Source: PALSA-1003 sp963741315 (GTDB lineage Bacteria; Pseudomonadota; Gammaproteobacteria; Burkholderiales; Casimicrobiaceae). From it: a DNA stretch of 64,000 nucleotides. Below, one piece after another: positions 19,711 to 28,759 of the stretch. Every line of letters starts with the position of its first letter. The first letter of the stretch is position 1. The stretch lies in assembly GCA_963741315.1 (NCBI GenBank), contig CAVUHK010000005.1, positions 372,001 through 436,000 of the forward strand. Direction: 5' to 3'. Made by a program: the position numbers and the translations under genes. The notes beneath the pieces were generated by a model. That model was not told the DNA's origin, searched no databases, and saw nothing but the letters and a program-made list of their open reading frames with translations.

Positions 19711-22233
19711 TCACATCCACAGTACACGGCGCCGCAGGTCAAGGTCGGTGCGCAGCGCCATCGCCGCGCCTTCGTACACCACGCTGCCCCGTTCCAGCAC
19801 GTACGCGCGATTGGCCAGCGCCAGCACCAGGTCGAGATTATGCTCGACAATCACCATCGTGACCTCGCCGCGCAGCTTGTCGAAGGCATCGAAGAGCTCT
19901 TCGACGACCGCCGGCGCCAGCCCTTCGAAGGGCTCGTCGAGCAGCAACACTCGCACGTGGCCCGACAAGGCGCGCGCCACCGCGACCATCTGCTGCTCGC
20001 CTCCGGAAAGGAAGTCGGCGGGCGTGTCGAGCCGCGACTTGAGGCGCGGGAAGAACTCCATGATCTTCTCTTCGCTCCACACGGCGCCGCCGGCGCGCCG
20101 CTTGAGCCGGCCCAGTTCGAGGTTGTCGCGGACGCTCATGCCCGCGAACAGGCCGCGGCCCTGAGGCACGTACGCGACACCTTGCCGGGCAATCTCCGCC
20201 GCCGGTCGCCCGGTCATTTCCTCGCCACCGAGCGTTATGCTGCCGTCGGCCGCCCGGACAATGCCGATGATGGTCTTGAGCAGGGTCGACTTGCCGGCGC
20301 CATTGCGCCCGAGCAGCGCGACTATCTCGCGCTCGTGCGCGACCAGCGATGCCCGCTGCAGGATGTGGCTCTTGCCATAGTACGCGTCGACCGAGTCGAG
20401 GACGAGCAGTGCGCGGCCGGTCGGCTGCGTCGCGCGCTGTTGCGCGCCTGCCGCCAGCGTGGAGGTGCCCACGCCGATATAGACCTCCTGCACTGCACGG
20501 CTGTTGCGCGCATCGTCGGCGGTCCCATCGACGAGCACGCGGCCCTCGTTCATTACCGTGACGCGATCCGCCAGCGCGAACACGCGGTCGATATCGTGCT
20601 CGACCATCAGTACGGGCACCTCGTGCGAGATTCGCTTGACCAGGTTGGCGACGCGCTCGCGCTCTGCGGCGGCAAGTCCGGCCAGCGGTTCATCGAGCAG
20701 CAGCACACGCGGCGCGGACGCGAGCGCGAGTCCCATGTCGAGCAGGCGCTGGCCGCCGTAGGACAATGCGCCCGCTTCGGCGCGCTCCATGCCGGCGAGT
20801 CCGAGATAGCTGATCAGTTCGCGCGTCTTGCGCATCACCGGTGCAATGGCGGTAGCGCGCGCCCAGCCGTTGAAGTGCGAGGGATCGCGCGCCTGCACCG
20901 CAAGCCGCAGGTTTTCCTCGACGGTGAGCACCGGGAACAGGTTGGTGATCTGAAACGAGCGCGAGAGGCCCGCCGCGACGATCCGATGCGGTGCTTCGCC
21001 GGTGATGTCGCGACCGTCGAGTAGCACGCGGCCGCGATCGGGCCGGAACAGTCCCGACACCAGGTTGAACAACGTGGTCTTGCCCGCGCCATTGGGACCG
21101 ATCAGCGCGTGCAAGGTGCGTTCGCCGACCGACAGGCTCGCGTCCTGTACCGCGTGGATGCCGCCGAACGCCTTGGCCAGCCCCTGCACCTCGAGCGGAG
21201 TCGTGGCGCCCCGCGCGCCGGACTGCAGGAACTCCGGCAACGGCAGGCCCTGCTCGATGTTACGCCCGGCCATCGCCGCGGCTTCGGTCACCGGCTTGCG
21301 CAGCGGTGCGGTGAGGCGACGCCAGACACCGACCAGACCGGTCGGCGAGAACACCACGAAGCCGACGAACAATAGGCCGAAGAAGAGCAGCCAGTTCGGC
21401 GTCCAGATCGACAGGTATTCGCGGAACAGGATGTAGAACAGTGCACCCAGTGCCGGTCCCAGAAGGCTGCGCATGCCGCCGATGATGACCATCGCCAGCA
21501 GCTCGCCCGAGAACGAAACGCCCGTTGGGTCGGCCGAGGCGAATCGGTGGTGGAACGCGAACAGGACGCCTGCGATGCCGGTGAGCGTCGCCGAAAGCAC
21601 GTAGGCGATCTGTCGATAACGCTGCGTGGCGTAGCCGATGAACTGCGCGCGCTGCTCGTTCTCGCGAATTGCCAGCAGCACGGTGCCGATCGGCGACGCG
21701 AGAAAGCGTGTCAGCGCATGCACCGTGGCGACGCCGAATACCGCGACAAGCGCGTAGTAGACCCAGGGATTTTCGAGGTCGACGCCGAACCAGACCGCGC
21801 GCGTCACGCCGCCCAGCCCGTTCTCGCCACCGGTGAATGCGGTCCAGCGAAAGGCGATGGCATAGGTCAGCGCCGCGAAGGCCATCGTCAGCAGCGAAAA
21901 ATAAACGCCGCGGCGGCGCAGCACCAGAAAACCGACGAACGTCGTTGCGACGAGCAGGAAGGCCAATGCAAACAGCGCTGGCCAGAGCACCGATCCGGCG
22001 AACCAGTGTCGCTGCGCCAGCGCCGCCGCGTAAGCCCCCAGCCCGAACCACGCGCCGTGGCCGAAGGAGACCAGCCCGGTGCGCCCAACGAGCAGGTTGA
22101 GCGCCATGCACGCGACCGCAAAGATCACCACGTCGGTGGCGCTGGTCATCGTCAGCCCGCCGGCGAGAAGCACCCATGGCAGCACCGCGCAGGCCAGCGC
22201 GGCGAGCACGACCGGTGAGGTCAGGCGTTTCAT
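19711..22233 (-). CDS. Fused branched-chain-type ABC importer: LivM permease + LivG ATPase + LivF ATPase
   Basis: An 840-residue fusion of three importer parts. Residues 1-330 are a polytopic LivM permease. Residues about 345-595 are the LivG ATPase (Walker A GPNGAGKTTL near 377, LSYGGQ signature near 489). Residues about 610-840 are the LivF ATPase (GRNGAGKSTLL near 640, LSGGEQQ near 739, then LLLDEPFEG). Both ATPases look catalytically complete. LivM-LivG fusions are common, while all three in one chain is less so. The start overlaps the LivH stop by four bases (ATGA), which implies translational coupling. With one LivH it would give a transporter of only two membrane-associated polypeptides. 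Substrate is probably the beta-hydroxy acid handled by the two downstream enzymes rather than leucine. Confidence 0.93.
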   Translation of the reverse strand: MKRLTSPVVLAALACAVLPWVLLAGGLTMTSATDVVIFAVACMALNLLVGRTGLVSFGHGAWFGLGAYAAALAQRHWFAGSVLWPALFALAFLLVATTFVGFLVLRRRGVYFSLLTMAFAALTYAIAFRWTAFTGGENGLGGVTRAVWFGVDLENPWVYYALVAVFGVATVHALTRFLASPIGTVLLAIRENEQRAQFIGYATQRYRQIAYVLSATLTGIAGVLFAFHHRFASADPTGVSFSGELLAMVIIGGMRSLLGPALGALFYILFREYLSIWTPNWLLFFGLLFVGFVVFSPTGLVGVWRRLTAPLRKPVTEAAAMAGRNIEQGLPLPEFLQSGARGATTPLEVQGLAKAFGGIHAVQDASLSVGERTLHALIGPNGAGKTTLFNLVSGLFRPDRGRVLLDGRDITGEAPHRIVAAGLSRSFQITNLFPVLTVEENLRLAVQARDPSHFNGWARATAIAPVMRKTRELISYLGLAGMERAEAGALSYGGQRLLDMGLALASAPRVLLLDEPLAGLAAAERERVANLVKRISHEVPVLMVEHDIDRVFALADRVTVMNEGRVLVDGTADDARNSRAVQEVYIGVGTSTLAAGAQQRATQPTGRALLVLDSVDAYYGKSHILQRASLVAHEREIVALLGRNGAGKSTLLKTIIGIVRAADGSITLGGEEMTGRPAAEIARQGVAYVPQGRGLFAGMSVRDNLELGRLKRRAGGAVWSEEKIMEFFPRLKSRLDTPADFLSGGEQQMVAVARALSGHVRVLLLDEPFEGLAPAVVEELFDAFDKLRGEVTMVIVEHNLDLVLALANRAYVLERGSVVYEGAAMALRTDLDLRRRVLWM

Positions 22234-23102
22234 TCGAAGCGCTGGATGCGTTCGCCGAACAAGCCTCGCGGGCGAAACAGCAGCACCAGCACCATCAGCA
22301 GGTACATCGACGCCTCGGCCGCGGGGGGATAGAAGTAGATCGTCAGGCCGCGCACGACGCCGACGATCAGCGCCGCCAGTACCACGCCCCAGAACGAGCC
22401 GAGGCCGCCGATCACCACGACCACGAACGAGGCGGTCAGGATGTCGGCGCCCATGGCCGGATGAACGCCGGAGATCGGCGCGAGCAATACGCCGGCCAGG
22501 GCAGCCAGCGCCACTGCGAGCGCGACCACGCTGGCCATGTACGGCGCGAGCGAAATGCCGAGCGCGGCGAGCATGTCGGGGTTCTGCACACCGGCGCGGA
22601 CGACCCGGCCGAACGGCGACTTCTGCAGCAGGAGCCAGAGCCCGCCCACCGCCGCCGCCGCCACCGCGAGCATGAGCAGGCGATACTTCGAGTAGATGAA
22701 GTCGCCGACCAGGATCTGGCCCTTGAGCGCCGGTGGAATCGAGAACGGAATCGGCGCCGCACCGAAGATCCAGCGCAGCGCCTGCTCGGCGACCATGGCC
22801 AGGCCGAAGGTCAGCAGCAACCCCAGCGCCGGATCCTCGCGGTAGAAGCGACGAAACAGGAAGCGCTCGACGACGATGCCGATCAGTGCAACTGCAATGG
22901 GCGAGAGTACGAACGCCGGCCCGAAACCGAGCACGTCGGCGATCTTGACCGCGAAATACGCGCCGAGCGCGTAAAACGCTCCGTGGGCGAGGTTGACCAG
23001 CCCGCCCAGCGAAAAAATGAGCGTCAGCCCGAGCGCGATCAGCAGGTAGTACGCACCGGCGAGCAGGCCGTTCAAGACCTGCTCGAGGATCTGGATCAGC
23101 AT
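22230..23102 (-). CDS. livH: Branched-chain-type ABC transporter permease LivH
   Basis: A 290-residue inner-membrane permease with about eight hydrophobic helices, including LLAGAYYLLIALGLTLIF at the N-terminus. The family segment GLVNLAHGAFYALGAYFA (split by position) is followed by the cytoplasmic loop GFGPAF. It pairs with the LivM part of the downstream fusion to form the channel. The ATG at 23102 is the natural start. The stop codon overlaps the start of the fusion gene, and the binding protein gene ends 49 bases upstream. Confidence 0.93.
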   Translation of the reverse strand: MLIQILEQVLNGLLAGAYYLLIALGLTLIFSLGGLVNLAHGAFYALGAYFAVKIADVLGFGPAFVLSPIAVALIGIVVERFLFRRFYREDPALGLLLTFGLAMVAEQALRWIFGAAPIPFSIPPALKGQILVGDFIYSKYRLLMLAVAAAAVGGLWLLLQKSPFGRVVRAGVQNPDMLAALGISLAPYMASVVALAVALAALAGVLLAPISGVHPAMGADILTASFVVVVIGGLGSFWGVVLAALIVGVVRGLTIYFYPPAAEASMYLLMVLVLLFRPRGLFGERIQRFE

Positions 23103-23151
23103 CGCCGCTCGTGCTTCGGACGCGCGCGGGACGCGCCCGTTGCCGCGTACG

Positions 23152-24408
23152 TCACGCCGGCATCGTGCAGGCGTTCTCCGTCTTGGTCGGCGCCAGAACC
23201 TCGAGACTCTGGTCGGCGGCGGGCACCGGCGCAGACAGAGTAAATAGGTCCCAGCGGTCCTTGACCTCGGACTCCGGCTTGAAGGTCAGCGTGTACATCT
23301 GCTGCATCAGCTGGTGATCCCAATCGCGATAGTAGCCTTCGCGCGTCTTCAGGATGTCGAACTTGGCACCTCGCTCGAGGTGTTCGACGACCTTGGTCGA
23401 GTCGGTGCTCTTGATCTCGTTCATCGCCTGCGCCACGTGCTTGGTCGACAGGTAATCGCCCCAGGCCTGATTCTCCGGAGGCTTGCCGTACTTCTTGACG
23501 AAGGCCTCCACAAAGCGCTGCGACGAAGGTGTCTTGACCTGCGAATCCCAGACCAGCGGCCAGGTACCGAGCACGTTGCCCTTCCCCGCACCCCACGCCA
23601 CCGCGGTGTCGAAACCGAAACCCGCCACTGGAAACGGCAGCCCGTATTCCTTGTACTGCTTCATGAAGTTGGTGATCTGGTTGCCGGCAAGATTGGAGAT
23701 GACGAGGTCGGGCTTCGCATTGCGGATCTTCAGCAGGTACGGCGAGAAGTCGGCGACGTCGGTCGGCACCAGTTCGTCGGCCGCGAATTCGCCACCGTTC
23801 GCCGCCATGAAGCGCTTGGCGACGCGCAACAGGTCGTGGCCGAACGCATAGTCCGCCGTGAGGCTGTACCACTTCTTGCCCTTCACCATGCCGTCGCGCA
23901 GCAGCGCGTTGCCTTCCGCGGCCACGTACATGCTGTTGGCCGCCTCGGTGTGAAACATGTAGCGGTTGCAGGCCTTGCCGCGCAGTTCGTCGGAATTGCA
24001 GCCGGTGTTGAAGAACAGGATGCGATTGCGCTGCGCGACCTGGGCGATGGCGAGTCCCGACGCGGAACTGATCTCGCCGATGATCGCGACCACCTTGTCG
24101 CGCTCGATCAGGCGCTCGGCCTTGGTCGATGCGGTCTGCGGATTGACGCTGTCTTCGGCAATGAGATCGATCTTGCGGCCCATGATGCCGCCTGCGGCGT
24201 TGATTTCCTCGACGGCGAGGGTCACGCCCATAACCGCGTATTCGCCCAGCGGTCCGAGAAAACCGGTGCGCGGCGTCAGGTGCCCGATGCGTATGTTTTC
24301 GGCCTGGCTGCGCACGATGGCGGGGAAACCGAGTGCGCCCAGCGCGGCAGTGGCTCCTGCACCCTGAAGCAAACCGCGACGACGACGGCTGACCTTTGAG
24401 CGATCCAT
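23152..24408 (-). CDS. Periplasmic substrate-binding protein of a branched-chain-type ABC importer
   Basis: A 418-residue type I solute-binding protein (Peripla_BP_6). The N-terminus SKVSRRRRGLLQGAGATAA followed by a hydrophobic stretch and FPAIVRSQA looks like a Tat-type export signal. The mature part shows IGHLTPRTGFLG and AVEEINAAGGIMGRKI, typical of LivK-like proteins. The start has AGGAGG nearby. It is the first gene of the leftward operon that runs through LivH, LivMGF, a 3-hydroxy-acid dehydrogenase and a BKACE enzyme. It is divergent from an SDR gene, and the 140-base gap between them must hold both promoters. Confidence 0.93.
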   Translation of the reverse strand: MDRSKVSRRRRGLLQGAGATAALGALGFPAIVRSQAENIRIGHLTPRTGFLGPLGEYAVMGVTLAVEEINAAGGIMGRKIDLIAEDSVNPQTASTKAERLIERDKVVAIIGEISSASGLAIAQVAQRNRILFFNTGCNSDELRGKACNRYMFHTEAANSMYVAAEGNALLRDGMVKGKKWYSLTADYAFGHDLLRVAKRFMAANGGEFAADELVPTDVADFSPYLLKIRNAKPDLVISNLAGNQITNFMKQYKEYGLPFPVAGFGFDTAVAWGAGKGNVLGTWPLVWDSQVKTPSSQRFVEAFVKKYGKPPENQAWGDYLSTKHVAQAMNEIKSTDSTKVVEHLERGAKFDILKTREGYYRDWDHQLMQQMYTLTFKPESEVKDRWDLFTLSAPVPAADQSLEVLAPTKTENACTMPA

Positions 24409-24497
24409 GACTCCTCCTTTGGAAAACGGAACGTCGGGTGCAACGGCTCTTGCAGGCCCGTGTTTGCCTTGTCAACGCGACCGACGATGCCCGCAGT

Positions 24498-24503
24498 TAT
24501 AAT
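24498..24503 (+). promoter_or_regulatory. Putative -10 element upstream of the SDR gene
   Basis: A perfect TATAAT (preceded by GT) stands 46 bases before the SDR start codon in the divergent gap with the ABC operon. No good -35 lies at 17 bases; TTGTCA at 24469 is 23 bases away, too far for a standard promoter. It may need an activator. Confidence 0.4.
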
Positions 24504-24549
24504 CCAAAGCACATCCCGCTGTCCACGACCCGCTCTCGGAGGAACATCC

Positions 24550-25326
24550 ATGGACCTGAACATTCGCGGCTTGCGCGTGATCGTGACTGCGGGCGCGTCG
24601 GGCATAGGGCTCGCGACCGCCCGGGCATTCTTTGCCGAGGGCGCGCGCGTGGTCATCTGCGACGTCGATACCAAGGCGCTCTCGGCCGCTGCGGTCAGCG
24701 ACGCGGCGCTGACGCAGCATGTCTGCGACGTCTCCGACGCTGCCGCCGTTGAGCGCTTTTTCGCGGCGGCCACCACAACATTGGGCGGCCTCGACGTGCT
24801 GGTCAACAATGCCGGGATCGCCGGTCCCACGGCAAAGTGCGAAGACATCAAACTCGCCGACTGGGAACGCACGCTGGCGGTCGATCTCACCGGCCAGTTC
24901 CTGTGCGCGCAGCGCGCGATCCCCTGGCTCAAGAAAAGTGCCAATGCGAGCATGATCAACCTGTCATCGGCGGCTGGTCGCTTCGGATTTCCATTGCGCA
25001 CGCCGTATGCCGCGGCGAAATGGGGAGTGATTGGACTGAGCAAGTCGCTGGCTATCGAGCTCGGTCCACATGGCGTGCGCGTCAACGCCATCTGTCCGGG
25101 ATCGGTGGCGGGCGCACGCATCGACGCGGTATTCGCCAACCGCGCCGCCGCGCGCGGTGTCCCGGTCGACGTCGTCGTCGACGAAGCGCTTGCCAACACT
25201 TCATTGCGTCGGCTGGTGACGGCCGAGGACATCGCCAACGCCATCGTGTTTCTCGCCTCGCCTCGAGGTGCGAACGTCTCCGGCCACGCGTTGCCGATCG
25301 ACGCCGACATTCACACGCTGACCTGA
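24550..25326 (+). CDS. SDR family NAD(P)-dependent oxidoreductase
   Basis: A 258-residue classical short-chain dehydrogenase. The cofactor motif reads TAGASGIGLATARAF (residues 13-27), NNAG follows at about 81, the catalytic serines sit in INLSSAAGR, and the YxxxK pair is in TPYAAAKWG. The second glycine-rich position has alanine for the first glycine (TAGASGIG), which many active SDRs tolerate. The ATG at 24550 is preceded by GGAGGAACATCC, a strong ribosome binding site. It is divergent from the LivK operon and could reduce or oxidise an intermediate of that pathway, but this is inference from position. The helicase gene starts 13 bases after it. Confidence 0.92.
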   Translation: MDLNIRGLRVIVTAGASGIGLATARAFFAEGARVVICDVDTKALSAAAVSDAALTQHVCDVSDAAAVERFFAAATTTLGGLDVLVNNAGIAGPTAKCEDIKLADWERTLAVDLTGQFLCAQRAIPWLKKSANASMINLSSAAGRFGFPLRTPYAAAKWGVIGLSKSLAIELGPHGVRVNAICPGSVAGARIDAVFANRAAARGVPVDVVVDEALANTSLRRLVTAEDIANAIVFLASPRGANVSGHALPIDADIHTLT

Positions 25327-25339
25327 CCCGCGACGGCAC

Positions 25340-27922
25340 GTGCTGCGCCGCATCCTCGCCGAGCACAAGCGCAAGACGGCGCGCCAGCTCGATTCCATCG
25401 CCACGCTGGAGCGCGCCGGTGCCGCGCCTCCTGCCGCCAATTTGCTGGACGCCGCACCGCTGTCGCCACGCGAATGGTTTGCCGCGCAGGGTTGGTCACC
25501 TTTCGCGTTCCAGGAAGAAGTGTGGGCTGCGCACGCTCGCGGCGAATCGGGGCTCATCCATGCACCCACCGGCATGGGCAAGACTTACGCGGCGTGGATA
25601 GGACCACTGGCCGCGGGCCCCACGGGCGAACCCAACGCCCCTCCGCCGCTTGCCGTGCTCTGGATCACCCCCTTGCGTGCGCTCGCCGGAGACACCGTCC
25701 TTGCGCTGCGCCGCGCGGCGGCGGCGATCAGGCCGTATTGGACCGTCGATGCGCGCACCGGCGACACGACGAGCTCGGCGCGTGCGCGGCAGAACAAACG
25801 CCTGCCCACCGCGCTGGTCACCACGCCAGAATCGCTGACGCTGCTGCTTGCGCGCGCCGACTGGCGCGAGCGCTTCGCGCAACTGTCGACGGTCATCGTC
25901 GACGAATGGCACGAATTGCTGTCGACCAAGCGCGGCGTCCAGGTCGAGCTCGCGCTGGCGCGGCTGCGCACGCTGGCCCGGACACGCGACGTGGCGCTGC
26001 CGGTGTGGGGCTTGTCGGCAACGCTGTCCAACCTCGACGAGGCGCTGGCGTGTCTCGTCGGCGTGGGTGCGGAGCGGCCGCGCACGCGCATCGTGCGCGG
26101 TGTCGACACCAAGGAAATCGTCATCGACAGCCTGATTCCGGCGACGATCGCGCGTTTTCCCTGGGCCGGGCATCTGGGCCTGCGGCAGTTGCCTGAAGTC
26201 GTCGCCGCGATCGAGCGCGCCAACTCGACGCTGGTCTTTACCAATGTCCGTTCGCAGGCGGAGATCTGGTACCAGGCGCTGCTCGAAGCGCGGCCGCACT
26301 GGGCCGGGCAGATCGCGCTGCACCACGGCTCGCTCGAGCGCGAGGTGCGCGACTGGGTCGAGGATGGCCTGCGCAACCAGCGCCTGCGCGCCGTGGTCTG
26401 CACGTCGAGCCTCGACCTGGGCGTGGATTTCACGCCCGTCGACCAGGTGTTGCAGATCGGCAGCCCGAAGGGCGTGGCGCGCCTGTTGCAACGCGCCGGC
26501 CGCAGTGGCCACCAGCCCGGCGCGGTGTCGCGGGTGACCGTGGTCCCCACCCACGCACTCGAACTGGTCGAGGCCGCTGCTGCGCGCAGCGCGGCGAACG
26601 CCCGGCGGATCGAAGCGCGCCCCGCCATCACCTGCGCCAATACGCCGCCGCTCGATGCGCTGACGCAGCACCTCGTAACCTGCGCGCTGGGCGGTGGATT
26701 CGTCGCCGACGAATTGCTCGTCGAACTGCGCTCCACTCACGCCTATGCCGGGCTCAGCGACGCGCAGTGGCACTGGGCACTCGACTTCGTCATCCGCGGC
26801 GGTATGAGCCTGGTGGCATATCCCGAGTACCACCGCGTGGTCGCCGACGACGAAGGCGTGCTGCGAGTGCCGGACCGCGCGATCGCGCATCGGCACCGCA
26901 TGAACATCGGTACCATCGTCAGCGACGCTTCGATCAACGTGCAGTTGAAGCGCGGCAAGCGCCTGGGCCATGTCGAGGAGTCGTTCGTCGCGCGGCTGTC
27001 TCCCGGCGACTGCTTCGTCTTCGCAGGCCGAAAGCTGGAATTCATCCGCGTGCGCGAAATGACCGCCTGGGTCAAGCCCGCCCCGGCGCGCGCGGCGGTG
27101 GTGCCACGCTGGATGGGCAACAAGATGGCCTTCTCGACGCAGCTCGCGGCGGAGACTCGCCAGCTGATCGCCGACGCGCGCGATGGCGAGTTCGCGTCGC
27201 CGGAACTGCAGCGCTGTGCACCGCTGCTGCAATTGCAGGCGCGCTGGTCGGCGCTGCCCGGCGAGCGTGAATGGCTGATCGAGCAGATCACCACGCGCGA
27301 CGGCCATCACCTCTTCTTCTATCCCTTCGAAGGCCGGCTGGTGCACCTCGGGCTGGCAACGCTGTTCTCGTATCGTCTGTCGCGCGCCGCGCCGCGCAGT
27401 TTTTCGATCACCGTTACCGACTACGGCTTCGGGCTGCTCTCGCCGGAACCGCTGACACTGTCGATCGGCGAGCTGGGCCGCCTGCTGGCCGCGCCCGAGG
27501 TCGAACACGACATCCTCGCCGGACTCAACGCGTCCGAACTCACGCGCCGCCAGTTTCGCGAAGTGGCGCGTGTGGCCGGCCTGATCTTCCAGGGCTATCC
27601 CGGCCAGGGCAAAAGCGCGCGCCAGCTGCAGGCATCGAGCGGACTGGTCTACGACGTCTTCGCCGAATACGATCCGCATAACCTGTTGCTGGCGCAAGCG
27701 CTGCGCGAGGTGCTGGAACGCCAGCTCGAGGCGTCGCGCCTTCAACTCGCCTTGCAACGCCTGCGCGGCGCGCGCGCGGTGATCACCCGACCGAGCAAGC
27801 CGACGCCGTTTGCGTTTCCATTGATGGTCGAGATCTTCAAGGACAGCCTGTCGACCGAGCAGCTGGCGGACCGCGTCGAGCGGATGGTCGCGGCACTGGA
27901 AAGCGCGGCGGACGCGCGCTGA
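25340..27922 (+). CDS. Ligase-associated DNA damage response DEXH-box helicase (Lhr-type)
   Basis: An 860-residue superfamily 2 helicase of the Lhr-like, ligase-associated group. Motif I is APTGMGKTYAAW (about residues 76-87), motif Ia lies in WITPLRALAGD, motif II reads VDEWHE, motif III is GLSATLSN, and motif VI is QRAGRSGHQPG. An Lhr winged-helix and beta-barrel region follows, ending in the characteristic GMSLVAYPEY and GYPGQGKSARQLQASS segments. It would unwind DNA 3' to 5' during repair. The GTG at 25340 is used, 13 bases after the SDR stop. Relatives usually sit with an exonuclease, an ATP-dependent ligase and PdeM. Here none is adjacent, although a PdeM gene lies about 8 kb further on. 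Confidence 0.93.
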   Translation: MLRRILAEHKRKTARQLDSIATLERAGAAPPAANLLDAAPLSPREWFAAQGWSPFAFQEEVWAAHARGESGLIHAPTGMGKTYAAWIGPLAAGPTGEPNAPPPLAVLWITPLRALAGDTVLALRRAAAAIRPYWTVDARTGDTTSSARARQNKRLPTALVTTPESLTLLLARADWRERFAQLSTVIVDEWHELLSTKRGVQVELALARLRTLARTRDVALPVWGLSATLSNLDEALACLVGVGAERPRTRIVRGVDTKEIVIDSLIPATIARFPWAGHLGLRQLPEVVAAIERANSTLVFTNVRSQAEIWYQALLEARPHWAGQIALHHGSLEREVRDWVEDGLRNQRLRAVVCTSSLDLGVDFTPVDQVLQIGSPKGVARLLQRAGRSGHQPGAVSRVTVVPTHALELVEAAAARSAANARRIEARPAITCANTPPLDALTQHLVTCALGGGFVADELLVELRSTHAYAGLSDAQWHWALDFVIRGGMSLVAYPEYHRVVADDEGVLRVPDRAIAHRHRMNIGTIVSDASINVQLKRGKRLGHVEESFVARLSPGDCFVFAGRKLEFIRVREMTAWVKPAPARAAVVPRWMGNKMAFSTQLAAETRQLIADARDGEFASPELQRCAPLLQLQARWSALPGEREWLIEQITTRDGHHLFFYPFEGRLVHLGLATLFSYRLSRAAPRSFSITVTDYGFGLLSPEPLTLSIGELGRLLAAPEVEHDILAGLNASELTRRQFREVARVAGLIFQGYPGQGKSARQLQASSGLVYDVFAEYDPHNLLLAQALREVLERQLEASRLQLALQRLRGARAVITRPSKPTPFAFPLMVEIFKDSLSTEQLADRVERMVAALESAADAR

Positions 27923-27956
27923 TGACAGCCCCTTTATTCAGTGTGAGGAAACAACA

Positions 27957-28724
27957 ATGAATGCAACTCCTTTCGATCTGACCGGAAAGGTCGCACTCGT
28001 CACTGGCGCTTACCGCGGACTGGGCTTTGCCATCGCGCAAGGCCTTGCGCGCGCCGGGGCGACGGTGGTGCTCAATGGCCGAAAGCAGGAAGCGCTCGAC
28101 CATGCCGCGGCGTCGCTGACTGCGCAGAAACACAAGGTGGCGACGGCGGTGTTCGACGTCACCGATCGCGATGCGATCAACAAGAGCGTCGCCGAAATCG
28201 GCGCGCAGCATGGCTCCATCGACATCCTGTTCAACAATGCCGGCATCCAGCGGCGTGGCGCGTTCGCCGACTTTCCGAAGGAGCAGTGGGACGAGATCAT
28301 CGCCACCAACCTGACCGCGCCGTTCATCGTCTCGCAGGCGGTGGCGCCGGGAATGATCGCGAAAAAGCAGGGCAAGATCGTGCATATCGCCTCGCTGATG
28401 AGCGAGCTCGCGCGCCCCACCGTGGTTCCCTACACGGCGGCAAAAGGCGGCGTGCGGCAGCTGACGCGTGGCATGGCGGTCGAACTGGCGCAACACAATA
28501 TCCAGGTCAATGCGATCGCGCCCGGCTACTTCGCTACCGAAATGAATCGAGCGCTCATCGACAACGCCGAATTCAACGCGTGGGTATGCAAGCGCACGCC
28601 GGCCGGTCGATGGGGTCAACCCGACGAACTCGCGGGCCTGGCGGTGTTCCTGGCGTCAGCCGGCTCGAACTACATTACCGGACAGATGTTCGTCATCGAC
28701 GGCGGAATGAGTGTAGCGCTGTGA
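27957..28724 (+). CDS. SDR oxidoreductase, gluconate 5-dehydrogenase-like
   Basis: A 255-residue short-chain dehydrogenase close in pattern to gluconate 5-dehydrogenase (IdnO/Gno). The cofactor loop is VTGAYRGLGFAIAQGLARAG (about residues 14-33), with NNAG near 90. The catalytic serine is in IASLMSE and the YTAAK pair lies in VPYTAAKGG. The end, YITGQMFVIDGGMSVAL, is typical of the family. A GTGAGGA box precedes the ATG. It follows the helicase gene by 34 bases on the same strand but has no functional link to it. It may act in sugar acid metabolism, perhaps with the sulfatase/importer module a little downstream. Confidence 0.9.
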   Translation: MNATPFDLTGKVALVTGAYRGLGFAIAQGLARAGATVVLNGRKQEALDHAAASLTAQKHKVATAVFDVTDRDAINKSVAEIGAQHGSIDILFNNAGIQRRGAFADFPKEQWDEIIATNLTAPFIVSQAVAPGMIAKKQGKIVHIASLMSELARPTVVPYTAAKGGVRQLTRGMAVELAQHNIQVNAIAPGYFATEMNRALIDNAEFNAWVCKRTPAGRWGQPDELAGLAVFLASAGSNYITGQMFVIDGGMSVAL

Positions 28725-28759
28725 GCTGTAGGCAGTGAGCAGGATCCGGCGAAAGCGAA

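Noticed and set aside
25496..27757. A 753-residue open frame antisense to the helicase gene
   Set aside because: Shadow of a conserved gene.
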